Origin: Kangiellaceae bacterium
GTDB lineage: Bacteria; Pseudomonadota; Gammaproteobacteria; Enterobacterales; Kangiellaceae
Direction: 5' to 3'
Length of the DNA: 64,000 bases
Assembly (NCBI GenBank): GCA_026196875.1
Contig: JAPHTP010000011.1
Span: 45,181-109,180, forward strand
Position numbers and translations under genes: made by a program. This document shows, one piece after another, positions 1 to 8,903 of this stretch; within the stretch, counting starts at the first letter, position 1; each line of letters begins with the position of its first letter. The notes under the pieces were generated by a model. It did not search any database. It had not been told where the DNA came from and worked only from the letters and a program-made list of their open reading frames with translations.

Positions 1-448
1 TTTCTTTTAACTTCAAGTTAAATAGGGATAAAGTATTCTTCCCTGTATGTAGCCAGACCTACTCCACAAAAACCTAGCTACTGACATTTTATGGGCACCT
101 TGCATTAATGCATCATAAATAACCTTCCATGTGCTCAACTTAACGTACCTTTATTTCCAAGTTCTCATTGAGAAAACTCTTAAAAAAACTATTGAAAGAT
201 TACTATTCGGAATAATTAATTCGACTAGCTCTTTGGTTCTTAGATCAAATCAATTCTGACACAGGTTTTATCTTAGCCATAACTATCTATTCTATCGGAA
301 ACATGTCAACTGGCAAACTAAGAGAACTCATACAATATACGTATTATTTCTTTTCCTCTATTTATTTTTCATATATTAGGTTTATCAAACTTAATTTCTC
401 TAGTTATTAGGATAGTAAGCCGAGCTATTTTTACAGCAAAAATTACTA
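1..448. other. Gene-free AT-rich stretch at the window edge
   Basis: I see no open reading frame with a believable start, no RNA gene and no strong inverted repeat here. It lies downstream of the minus-strand methyltransferase, so it would hold that transcript's end, but I find no clear terminator hairpin. Confidence 0.5.
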
Positions 449-1531
449 TCAATGAATTTTTGATTCATTTTTCTTTATCGATTTAAAACATGCTTTACTC
501 ATCGCTTTTGCAAACTTACAAGGAAGAGCATTTCCGATAATTTTACACACTTGGTCAATAGAGTCGGTAGCAAATCTGTAACTATCTGGGAAAGTTTGAA
601 TTCTTGCGGCTTCTCTAACAGAAATAGTTCTTAAAGCAGATGGGTGTCCGAACCTTCCTTTACTTAGTACGGTACATCCCCCAGTAATTGTGGGAGCTAC
701 ATCGCTCCAAGCCATTCGACTATACACATTACTGAACCCCTTATTCTTTCCTTTATGGCACTTAGGGCGCAAATGATCAGGAATGTCAAATCGCTGGCCT
801 CCGGGCCTTAAATATTTTAATCGCTCAACATTTTCTTCTGAAATATTTCTAGTAACATGCCAGTTTAACCTTTGAGGGCCGCCACGTTTAGTAGCTTTTG
901 ATAAAGAAACAGATCTGCCTAATCCCCTCAAAGCCTCTTTAAGGGGCACCCATTTTTGTAAACCTTTTTCGCGCTTATTAGAGTGTGTCGCCTTAGGTAT
1001 TTGGATCTCAAAGCCTTTCCCTGCTAGCAAAACAAACCTTCGTCTATCTTGCGGTACTCCGTAATCAGCAACTTGTAGAACTTTATAGTTAACAATGTAG
1101 CCCAACTTTTCAATCTCGGATATAAATTCTTGCAGATATGCTTTACCTTTGCTAACAATACCAGGCACGTTTTCTATCATGATTGCTTTAGGTAATAACT
1201 CCTTTGCTAGACGAGAAACCTCTGAAATGAGTTCGTTTCTAGAATCATTTCTTTTGTATTTATCTGTAAGCTTGGAGAATCCTTGACAAGGTGGACAACC
1301 CGCAAGCAAATCAAGCTCCCCCTTTTTTAACTTACATTGTTTTAAGATTTCTTTAGATGAAACAAACCTGATATCACTTTCTATTACTACGGCATTCTTA
1401 TGATTAGCTCTAAAAACATCTACAGCAGTTGATTCGTTTTCCACAGCAGTCCGAATTTCAAAGCCTGCTTGTCTCATTCCTTCAGATAGCCCTCCACCAC
1501 CGGAGAACAAGTCTATAGCTTTAAGCTTCAT
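449..1531 (-). CDS. C5 cytosine-specific DNA methyltransferase
   Basis: It transfers a methyl group from S-adenosylmethionine to carbon 5 of cytosine in a specific DNA sequence. The family motifs are in order: motif I DLFSGGGGLSEG (residues 7-18), motif IV GCPPCQGFS with the catalytic Cys at 82, motif VI ENV at 120-122, motif VIII QDRRR at 161-165, a variable target-recognition region at about 200-300 and a C-terminal GNALP of motif X. At 360 residues it has the normal size of a single-specificity enzyme. Its ATG overlaps the TGA of the upstream GHKL/nuclease gene by four bases (ATGA), so the two are probably translated together and form one restriction-modification-like unit. The recognition sequence cannot be read from the gene. 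Confidence 0.93.
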   Translation of the reverse strand: MKLKAIDLFSGGGGLSEGMRQAGFEIRTAVENESTAVDVFRANHKNAVVIESDIRFVSSKEILKQCKLKKGELDLLAGCPPCQGFSKLTDKYKRNDSRNELISEVSRLAKELLPKAIMIENVPGIVSKGKAYLQEFISEIEKLGYIVNYKVLQVADYGVPQDRRRFVLLAGKGFEIQIPKATHSNKREKGLQKWVPLKEALRGLGRSVSLSKATKRGGPQRLNWHVTRNISEENVERLKYLRPGGQRFDIPDHLRPKCHKGKNKGFSNVYSRMAWSDVAPTITGGCTVLSKGRFGHPSALRTISVREAARIQTFPDSYRFATDSIDQVCKIIGNALPCKFAKAMSKACFKSIKKNESKIH

Positions 1532-3618
1532 TTATTTTTTTCCAATTTCTTATTTATCCTTGTAAATAGTTCTTCAAGTGGAGAGTCTGCCTCAGCCATT
1601 CTATGTAAAAGCTCTTTAGTAGGTTGTCCACCTATTTCGATCACATCTTGTATACGTATATCATCATAATGCTCTGATATTCCGTGAAGCATAGCTGCAA
1701 GTAATTCTAAATAGTCTTTTCTAGATTGAAGACAGATATTCTCCCATGTAACTATGTTTATATCAGGATCTTTTGTAGAGACAGCATTCCCCGGATTTTG
1801 CCCTATTAGATAACCGGTAATTGTTGCACTAGGATATAGCCTTTTTAACCAATAAAAATAAGAAAACAATTGTAACAAATGAGTATCTTCTAGAGGTATT
1901 AAAGGACTTTTTAACTCTACAACAATAAGATTACTATTATTATCATCGCTGAAAAAAGCAAAATCTGGTCTTGTTGCAGAGTCAGGATTATTAGCGATCA
2001 TTTCTAGCTGTTCTTTGGTATGGCCATGACCAGGAATATTCCCATCCGCAGCAGCTTTCCTAGCAATTTCTTTTAATGAAACATTCGCGTTAACCTTGAC
2101 CTTGTCGGTACCCAAGATCCAAGGAAAATTCTCAAGCAAAGCTTGTAGCTGAGTCTCCGTTCCATTTTTGCTTAGCTCATAAAGCTTAGTTAAAGCATAA
2201 ATTTTTTGAGCTACCGTTACAGATAATGAAAGAGATTCAGGTACTAAGTGGTCGTGAATATCTTTTAGTATATTGGTAAACTCTTCTTCGTTTCCTTCCG
2301 ACTTTTCTATTCTATCCCATAATGACTTAATAATATTTCTTGTCGGCCGATGAGTCCACGCGGAAGTTAGTTTCTCTAATACTTCTGTCTGCAATTTTTC
2401 ATCTCTATAGATTTTAGGACTCATGCTACAAACCATATCTTTAATTGTAGCTTTTTCACTACTTGTTATCTTTGGCAAGTTTGGAATTGTATTTATTCGC
2501 TCTAAAACTTTAGCCTCATTTTGACTTCTCTGAAACTTTCTGTAATCATTAATCCACTTTGCGACAATATCCTTTCCCCACTTGTGCATTTCTTCAGTAT
2601 CGTCATTTTCCCAATTTATACTTGTTCTATCTGTTGACACAACATCTTCTTCTAGTTCATCAAGCCAATCAGCTTCGATAACTCCATACATATACCTAGT
2701 TGAAATCTCCCTGCCCTTCAAACCAAAAACGAACGGTCTATCCTGCGCAATTTTTCCATGAGTATAGACTCCTACTCCTGCCTGATCCTGAGGCCACTCA
2801 GCTTGTTCAACGAATCCAACCCAATATCTAACATCTCGATTCCTCCCATTTAGGTTAATTGTTTCTTCTTTATATCCTTCTTCAGGAATTCTGTAAGCGA
2901 ATGTTGGCAAAGCTTGCTTTTCTGTAACTTCTATATCGTTTACATGTACTGAAAAATCATCTCTTAGTAAAGTCACTGTGAACCGTTGGCCTAAAGAAAC
3001 CATTAGCTGCCTTTCAGGAATACCTTTTTTCAAAGACAAATCTTCCATAATAACTAGTGTGCCGGTCTCTTTAGTGCTCTCGAGGAATTTCTGAACATAT
3101 CCATATCTATCTTCAGAAATAGGAATTTCTTCTTTAGCCACATTATCACAAACAATTCTTGGCTTGTAATTGAACTCCTGGTGAGATTTATCCACAGAAT
3201 CTCTTAACAACTTTGAAAGATCTAATTCAATCCAACAGCACTTGGAACTTTCCTTACTAATAGTCAATAGCGAGATCTTTTGAGCTATTCCGAACGGCGC
3301 TAATTTCCCGATCCCTTTTCTTCCCATTAGTTTCCGCGCTCTATTTGTCACGGAATCTAGATTTCCAGAAACTCTTTTTTTCTTACCAATCACTAAGTAG
3401 TTTAAGGAAAGCTCTTCTCTAGACATTCCAACGCCATCGTCATAGACGGCTAAGTGTGACTGATTAAGATCTAACCATACATTTTTAGCGTCAGCATCCC
3501 ATGAGTTTGAAACTAACTCTGCTAATACATTAGTTGGCTTATTTTGGTAAAGCTTCAACCCTAGATGTTCAATAATATTATGACTATATCGGAGTTCAAA
3601 ATCAGTTCCAGACGCCAT
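1528..3618 (-). CDS. GHKL (Hsp90/MORC-like) ATPase fused to a PD-(D/E)xK nuclease-like domain
   Basis: This 696-residue protein begins with a GHKL ATPase fold: AELVSNSWDADA (N-box, near residue 33), VYDDGVGMS (G1 box, near 58) and GRKGIGKLAPFG (G2 box, near 100). Near residues 549-573 it has RPDFAFF, a short spacer and VVELKSP, the D-x(n)-ExK signature of PD-(D/E)xK or Shedu/DUF4263-type nucleases. MORC-like GHKL ATPases beside DNA methyltransferases are known from prokaryotic defence islands. A ribosome site (AAGGGA) precedes the ATG. I infer that it is the restriction effector guarded by the overlapping C5 methyltransferase. Cleavage activity is not proven by sequence. Confidence 0.82.
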   Translation of the reverse strand: MASGTDFELRYSHNIIEHLGLKLYQNKPTNVLAELVSNSWDADAKNVWLDLNQSHLAVYDDGVGMSREELSLNYLVIGKKKRVSGNLDSVTNRARKLMGRKGIGKLAPFGIAQKISLLTISKESSKCCWIELDLSKLLRDSVDKSHQEFNYKPRIVCDNVAKEEIPISEDRYGYVQKFLESTKETGTLVIMEDLSLKKGIPERQLMVSLGQRFTVTLLRDDFSVHVNDIEVTEKQALPTFAYRIPEEGYKEETINLNGRNRDVRYWVGFVEQAEWPQDQAGVGVYTHGKIAQDRPFVFGLKGREISTRYMYGVIEADWLDELEEDVVSTDRTSINWENDDTEEMHKWGKDIVAKWINDYRKFQRSQNEAKVLERINTIPNLPKITSSEKATIKDMVCSMSPKIYRDEKLQTEVLEKLTSAWTHRPTRNIIKSLWDRIEKSEGNEEEFTNILKDIHDHLVPESLSLSVTVAQKIYALTKLYELSKNGTETQLQALLENFPWILGTDKVKVNANVSLKEIARKAAADGNIPGHGHTKEQLEMIANNPDSATRPDFAFFSDDNNSNLIVVELKSPLIPLEDTHLLQLFSYFYWLKRLYPSATITGYLIGQNPGNAVSTKDPDINIVTWENICLQSRKDYLELLAAMLHGISEHYDDIRIQDVIEIGGQPTKELLHRMAEADSPLEELFTRINKKLEKNK

Positions 3619-3737
3619 TAGGTGTTCCCTTTAAAACTAGTGTAATTTTTCGTCAAACTTACCCTTTGTAATAGCTCACCAATTTTAAGGGGCAAGTCTA
3701 GCTTGTAAAGTATTTATATTCAATATGATTCTCAACA

Positions 3738-4188
3738 AGCCGCCGAACAGCGCTGCTGATATTCCTTAGTAAACCGACTTTGACTCCCCTTCTCACTGCT
3801 TCTAATAATCCGAGTCAAATCACCAATTCGCCCGACAGTCCACGGTCTTTTCTAGTAATATCTTAGAATCAGCCTTTGCCGTTCTCAAAAGACTCCATTC
3901 ATTTCAACTTTTTTGATTTATCTTTAATCGATTGGCTTTCTCAATTACTCTTTTCGCTTCCTGAACAAACTTCAAATCATTTGCGAACTGAAAACTATGT
4001 TTTGATGATTCTGGCTCTATTCGATTAAGAGAGGGAGATTTAACTTTAGGAGCAGTAGAATAAAACAATTCTGAATACTGTTTTTTGGCTTTATCAAATC
4101 CCGCATTAAAGCCAAAATACAAACCAGTGTAAGCAACACTAGTGGCAAAAATTACGAACGCAATAAAAATTAAGATCTTCAATCCCAA
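3738..4188 (-). pseudogene. Broken paralogue of the small membrane protein at 13292-13822
   Basis: The open part (3904-4188, 94 residues) matches the N-terminal half of the protein at 13292-13822: the same TTG start, one membrane span, and YFGFNAGFDKAK after it. Beyond its stop, the DNA down to about 3738 still encodes the rest in pieces. One frame reads LLRTAKADSKILLEKTVDCR and stops; a second frame continues WTVGRIGDLTRIIRS and SRFTKEYQQR, matching WTVGRLEELTRIIRS and SRFCKEYKQR of the intact copy. So this is a frameshifted, stop-containing remnant of a 176-residue gene. The N-terminal fragment could still be made. Confidence 0.8.
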
Positions 4189-4743
4189 AACTTACATCCC
4201 ACTTCTTATTTATCGGAACTCCCTATTCAACTGACGTTTTTTGTTAATATTTCGCCAGCCCCTCTACTTTATGTTCGCCTTTGTAATATGTAGAGCCAAC
4301 TGCAGTATCTTTATAATAAAAACCTAAAACAACCTTTCTTCTCCAATCGAGATTAATGAAATCTCAAAAGAAAACCAGAACAAAATACCAATCATGAAAT
4401 CAGAAAACAATTGATTAATATCAAATACTTAGCTAATGGCTTAATTTTAATATCGATTGTAAAAATTAAGCCAAAAAATAGCAAAGAGGTACCCCTACTA
4501 TCATCGAGATGACGTATTTCATTTCGATTAGTCATGTACATTAGGAGCTCCCTCCATTACAGCCGGGATAACGAAACTAGTATGTAAGGAGTTAGATAAT
4601 TTTCAGAAGCTACGTCTTTCGTTTCTCTTGAATGTTCTACACATTTTAATGTAACTTATCGACAAATATGCAGAACTTAGTAAAGGAGTAAATTAGCCTA
4701 GTTAGAAGTTTCAGTGACAATCGGTTATGGAAGTAAATATCAA
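4189..4743. other. Intergenic region: duplicated upstream segment plus unassigned sequence
   Basis: The first half (to about 4475) is the upstream part of the long direct repeat and ends in a hairpin-forming inverted repeat. From about 4480 to 4743 I see no gene or strong structure. Promoters for the flanking divergent genes must lie here but no consensus stands out. Confidence 0.5.
4438..4472. repeat. Inverted repeat GGCTTAATTTT / AAAATTAAGCC
   Basis: Two perfect 11-base arms are separated by a short AT-rich loop. The same element, with one arm base changed, lies at 14136-14170 in the other copy of the long repeat. The arm sequence GGCTTAATTT also occurs in the hairpin at 33691-33727. Confidence 0.6.
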
Positions 4744-4914
4744 ATGAACAAATACAAAAAAGAAGGAATGGTAAGTTTCCACGAGAACAAAGGAAAATAT
4801 GATAATCCTTACCAAAAAGGAAGTGAGCAATTTAATGAGTTTGAACGGGGCTGGACACAAGCCTTAAAACGAACCTCCGAAAGAAAACTGAACTTGTATC
4901 GAAGATCAGTTTAA
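4744..4914 (+). CDS. Small RMF/CrpP-like protein
   Basis: This 56-residue protein has a G-x-x-DNPY-x-x-G pattern and a C-terminal FNEFERGWTQAL block. That resembles the small ribosome-modulation-factor-like (RMF/CrpP-type) family, in which NPY and a GW-x-x-A motif are typical. An upstream GTG at 4714 would add ten residues, but its spacing from the AGGAG at 4684 is too long. The ATG at 4744 has GGAAG about eleven bases upstream, so I prefer it. If the family call is right it may bind ribosomes or RNA. It stands alone on the plus strand between minus-strand defence genes. Confidence 0.5.
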   Translation: MNKYKKEGMVSFHENKGKYDNPYQKGSEQFNEFERGWTQALKRTSERKLNLYRRSV

Positions 4915-5075
4915 GCAGGTAAAGTATAGTATAGGTATTTAAAGTAGGGAATCCCTCTGGTACGGTCAGAATAACAAAGTTTTTGGAGGCTCCAATACGC
5001 GTTCTAATCCACGCAATAGTGTAAAAGGTAAAATATACAACCATACTAACTTTTGTTCACTTTTTGTACTTCTCA

Positions 5076-6218
5076 TTAATGCTTAAACACCCGATCCCGG
5101 TGGTATGCCATATACCCTTGATGCTCTTTCATCAAAGGAATAAACATGTCATCTCTAATCCCTAACGAGTCGGGCGACTCAATAAATTCCGAAAGGCATA
5201 CTTTACCGCTTTCTGAGAAAGTTATATAGCCAAGATCAAAAGCTTTATCGAGATTGGGGAGCAACATTAATCCGTTAAATGTGGATAGCCTTTCTCGATT
5301 GTCAGAATCCCGCCAAGGCTTGATATGAGATGCGACCAAAAATTGAGTATTTTTATAACCTGTTACCGCACACCCTTTCCAATACTTGAGTAGTCTAGTG
5401 CGAAACCGCCCTTGCCCAATTCGGGTGTTTACAAGCTGCGACTTTTGAGTCTCACTCAATGTAGTATCCTCGATAATTTCCTGAATATCTTCTGAAACAT
5501 CTGACTGGCTAACGTCAGATAAGAATTCCATGTATACAGTTAACGCACGACTATACATAGAGTTTCCTTTACTATCTCGCTCGACGAAAACCGTATAATT
5601 AGTCAATGATTCAGCCACCTGCCGGATTCGTGAGACGGACTGAATAGCGATTAAATTTTGATCACATATCTGTGCATCCTCAGCCCATTTAGAAATTGAG
5701 CCACAAATAGCTCGTGTGTAGTTATAAGCTGTTGCTTCAGATTTACCCAATTGAATTAACCATCGATGAAAAGGTTCAGATAAATCGTCCAAATTATCTA
5801 ATATCTGCTCTCTTAAAAATATGCGCTCATGATCATCCTGCAAGAATTTATAAAGCTCTTGGTCAAGATAAGCATATTCAATGTATTCATTGATCTTTTT
5901 TTGGCTAGGGGAACGCTTTTTACTTTCTAATTCTTTAAAAGACTTAGGATTTGAAACTTTAAAATGCCAAAATCCATCACCATTTAAGTGATAAAAAGGC
6001 TTAGCAATATCATTGCTATCACGCCCTTGCTTAAATCTATCGAAGTACTGATTAAAACCTATTTTCAAATCATCGCTTAAGGTGAACTGATTTCTGTGAC
6101 CTGCATCGACCAAATCGATAACAGCTAATAATAAACAAACTTTATGAGGACTAGGATGACCACCACTACGATTAAGCTTTAACTTACTAAGTTTACTGAT
6201 GTAGTATTCCCTATCCAT
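5076..6218 (-). CDS. HNH endonuclease with an N-terminal DNA-reader-like domain
   Basis: The C-terminal part (about residues 275-350) holds an HNH nuclease core: CAVTGYKN, ASHIKPWRDSD, then FNGLMLLPNLDKAFD. The N-terminal part starts with a helical block containing PHKVCLLLAVIDLVDAG and PFYHLNGDGFWHF, which resembles the sulfur-binding/McrA-type reader domains fused to HNH nucleases in modification-dependent restriction enzymes such as ScoMcrA. The middle is not recognised. Its ATG overlaps the TGA of the HIT gene by one base, so translation is probably coupled. I infer a modification-dependent or stand-alone restriction nuclease; the HNH call is strong and the reader call is moderate. Confidence 0.8.
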   Translation of the reverse strand: MDREYYISKLSKLKLNRSGGHPSPHKVCLLLAVIDLVDAGHRNQFTLSDDLKIGFNQYFDRFKQGRDSNDIAKPFYHLNGDGFWHFKVSNPKSFKELESKKRSPSQKKINEYIEYAYLDQELYKFLQDDHERIFLREQILDNLDDLSEPFHRWLIQLGKSEATAYNYTRAICGSISKWAEDAQICDQNLIAIQSVSRIRQVAESLTNYTVFVERDSKGNSMYSRALTVYMEFLSDVSQSDVSEDIQEIIEDTTLSETQKSQLVNTRIGQGRFRTRLLKYWKGCAVTGYKNTQFLVASHIKPWRDSDNRERLSTFNGLMLLPNLDKAFDLGYITFSESGKVCLSEFIESPDSLGIRDDMFIPLMKEHQGYMAYHRDRVFKH

Positions 6219-6619
6219 CAGTAATCCTGCTTACCTGAAATAACTCCCCGCACTCCGCCACGAGGGCAATTCGAATCACCATCTCTTCGTGGGATTAAAT
6301 GCGCATGAAAATGCATTACTGTCTGCCCAGCGGACTCACCACAATTCATACCAATATTAAAACCAGAGATCTCTGGATCAGCTTCAAGGAGTTTGTCTTT
6401 GTGAATGGATAGTATTTGATTAAGCTCAAGTTGTTCTCCTTGGGATAAAGCAAACCAATCAATAACACAGCGTTTAGAAATGATAAGCGTATGACCTTCA
6501 GTTACAGGAAAGGCATCGCGAACAACGAGAAAAAGCGCCGACTCATCGAGAACCCGACTAGAATCCAAATTACAGAATATGCACTCACTCTTGCCGGCGA
6601 GCTTTTCATCCTCGTTCAA
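6218..6619 (-). CDS. HIT-family nucleotide hydrolase/transferase
   Basis: At 133 residues this is a full-length HIT-fold protein. The histidine triad is visible near the C-terminus as HFHAHLIPRR, and the N-terminal CIFCNLDSSR and HTLIISKR segments are typical. HIT proteins hydrolyse or transfer nucleotidyl groups from substrates such as Ap4A or AMP conjugates. Here the gene is the first of a two-gene unit and shares a base with the HNH nuclease gene (TGATG junction). The link suggests a nucleotide-processing or accessory role in that restriction unit, but the substrate is unknown. Confidence 0.85.
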   Translation of the reverse strand: MNEDEKLAGKSECIFCNLDSSRVLDESALFLVVRDAFPVTEGHTLIISKRCVIDWFALSQGEQLELNQILSIHKDKLLEADPEISGFNIGMNCGESAGQTVMHFHAHLIPRRDGDSNCPRGGVRGVISGKQDY

Positions 6620-6797
6620 TCCTATTATCCCCTTTTATCGTAAAGCCTCTATCCCAATGGGCTAATTCCTAATGATTCAATTAGCTATTGAACAGCTATA
6701 ACTGTAGGTAGCCCAAATACCAACTGCAGTTTCCCTTTAAATAAGATATAAAACAACCAAGCCTCTCCAGTTGAGATAAATCAGATCTTAGTAATTC

Positions 6798-8903
6798 TTA
6801 ACCTACTAATTCTAACTCTGGCGAAATAAACCTCATGCAATTCGAGTTTTCAAAACCAAACAACTCCTTAAGCCAATCCCTTTCTTCCCCACTTTCTGAT
6901 AACGCGCGGTACATTTTTCGAGCATAACCGATAAACTCTCTGCATTTTTCACCATACTTGGGGCAGTATTGTTCCCAAATTCGAATAACCTCTTTACAAG
7001 CTTGGAGTGAATTTTCTTTCCAACAATGCGCGATACAAAGATCCAATAAATTCAACCACTCCCGAAAGTGCCTATAATCCCGATCGACATAGATTGGCGG
7101 TTCACCGAACTGCTCAAAGAGTTCTAAGAGCAAATCGGTATTTTCTTTTAGCAGAGTTTCATTTGAAACAAGCACCCTTATTCTATAGTCAGGTGGCAAG
7201 TTGGAATCGGCAACAATATCTTTTGCAATATCAGCCATATAATCTTTGTTAGAAATGACACCCACTGCGGCTCTTTTCAGATCTCCGAATAATTCATCAG
7301 CACCTAGATGAAATGGACTATCCTGAACTTTTAACAGTAAGTTGATCTTTTTAACTACGTCAGGAATGATTTCTAGTACTTGCTTTTCTTTATCTGAAGG
7401 AGTTTGCTCAAATACATACATAGCCAAAAGATGAATACAAGCTAATCTTGAAGTCGCGGATTGCCATTGGCTAGCTTTTCGAACGTTCATGTAAGGACTA
7501 CACGAAAACTTTTCTAATGAAACTACAGAAGGCCCGACATTACTACCTAGAAATCTGCCTATCTCCTTCCCCTTGAGATCTGATAATAGTATTAATGTCT
7601 TAGCAGCACTTGCGAGTTTTTCAAGATTGCGCTTAGAAGAATATGAAAATGTTTCTTCACACACTTCAAGTACAGGCTGTGAAGGCACACCAATCCAATT
7701 CATAATTGAGAGAAAGGCATTGTCCAATATCTGAGCCTGGTTATCCTTAGACGGAATAACGTCTACCAATTCGCGCAATAATTTCTCATCCTCAATTAAG
7801 TGAATGAGGTTATCAACTTGACTTTGTGTAATACCTGTTTGTGGCCAGTGAGTTTTCATATCGTCAAAGCTGGCTTTTAGTCTTTTTTCGGCTTTTACTA
7901 ATAAATCTTCATTGTCGCTTAAAGAATCTTTCCTGGAACTAATCCACTGTTCAGGTTTACTACCTTTCGGACAATTACTTGGGTCCCTTTCACACACAGA
8001 TATTTCCTGCTTGGTAGACAGTATTCGCTCTTTTATTCTATCAGCACTTTGATAGTGCTCCTTCAACTTAAGAGAAGAAAGCCATAATGCGTCACCTATA
8101 TCAATTCCATTGGCGACTAACATCTTGATATTTTCACCTATTGTCGATTGAGTATCAAAAGTACTCTGTTTCACCACGCAAACACAAGCTAACAACTTCA
8201 AGTAAGCATTTTTGCTTTTCAATAATGGAACAATATATTGCTTTTTTCTGAACATTAATGGCTCAATAACAGGACAACATAAATCCCCAACAATAAGTTC
8301 TTCTTTATAACTCTCAACGATTACAGAATATTGTTCAGGTATTAATCTTATGCAAAGCCTGATAATGAAAGCTAAACCATAATTAAATGTCCGCATCGTG
8401 GTTCCAGAGTCGATCTCATAAAAACCGCCACGAATACCGCCCCAATCAAAATCTGTTTTTCCAATTTTTTGGGAATAAGCTATCTCTTCAAGAGTTCGTT
8501 TTCTTTTCAAGAAGTTTGGTGTTTTAATGAGCTTTTTGATGACATTTAAAAGAGCGGCTTTATAACTACAAGACGTTAGTTTTCTAGTTACCACTCGGTT
8601 GAAGTCACCGTGACACCTTGCAGATATCTCCCCCAAACCGATTAAAATCTTTGCAAGCTCATCAACACAGCTATGATGAGGGAAAGTGATATCAGGATTA
8701 TTTAGTTGCTTAAAGATAGCTCTTTTATTTGCCTTCCAAGAACTACCGTCATCAACAGTCACTAAACCCAAATTCGTGGCTTGGCAGATAATCTTTTTAG
8801 AGTCTGTCTCGGTATTACAACCTGATAACCAGGCCAGCGTATAGAGAACCTCTTCGTACTCATAAATACTAGTTTGATAGCTGTTCATTTTCTGGCCACT
8901 CAT
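6798..8903 (-). CDS. Uncharacterised 701-residue helical protein paired with a PLD-fold protein
   Basis: I do not recognise this protein. It looks largely alpha-helical and soluble, rich in Leu and Lys, with no signal peptide, no clear membrane span and no nucleotide-binding motif I can see. The first 60 residues include YEEVLYTLAWLSGCN. Its ATG lies inside the end of the upstream PLD gene (35-base overlap). A second ATG at 8888 would leave a 20-base overlap, and neither has a strong ribosome site, so coupled translation is likely. The close pairing suggests it is a partner, sensor or regulator of the PLD-type effector in one system. Confidence 0.75.
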   Translation of the reverse strand: MSGQKMNSYQTSIYEYEEVLYTLAWLSGCNTETDSKKIICQATNLGLVTVDDGSSWKANKRAIFKQLNNPDITFPHHSCVDELAKILIGLGEISARCHGDFNRVVTRKLTSCSYKAALLNVIKKLIKTPNFLKRKRTLEEIAYSQKIGKTDFDWGGIRGGFYEIDSGTTMRTFNYGLAFIIRLCIRLIPEQYSVIVESYKEELIVGDLCCPVIEPLMFRKKQYIVPLLKSKNAYLKLLACVCVVKQSTFDTQSTIGENIKMLVANGIDIGDALWLSSLKLKEHYQSADRIKERILSTKQEISVCERDPSNCPKGSKPEQWISSRKDSLSDNEDLLVKAEKRLKASFDDMKTHWPQTGITQSQVDNLIHLIEDEKLLRELVDVIPSKDNQAQILDNAFLSIMNWIGVPSQPVLEVCEETFSYSSKRNLEKLASAAKTLILLSDLKGKEIGRFLGSNVGPSVVSLEKFSCSPYMNVRKASQWQSATSRLACIHLLAMYVFEQTPSDKEKQVLEIIPDVVKKINLLLKVQDSPFHLGADELFGDLKRAAVGVISNKDYMADIAKDIVADSNLPPDYRIRVLVSNETLLKENTDLLLELFEQFGEPPIYVDRDYRHFREWLNLLDLCIAHCWKENSLQACKEVIRIWEQYCPKYGEKCREFIGYARKMYRALSESGEERDWLKELFGFENSNCMRFISPELELVG

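Larger units (their letters stand above)
3738..4475. repeat. Left copy of a long imperfect direct repeat (partner 13340-14170)
   Basis: The pseudogene and the DNA upstream of it match 13340-14170 in order and orientation. Blocks such as AAAAACCTAAAACAACC, CTTCTCCAATCGAGATTAAT and GAAAACAATTGATTAATATC are identical or nearly so. The copies differ by small gaps and substitutions, so the duplication is not recent. Confidence 0.8.
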
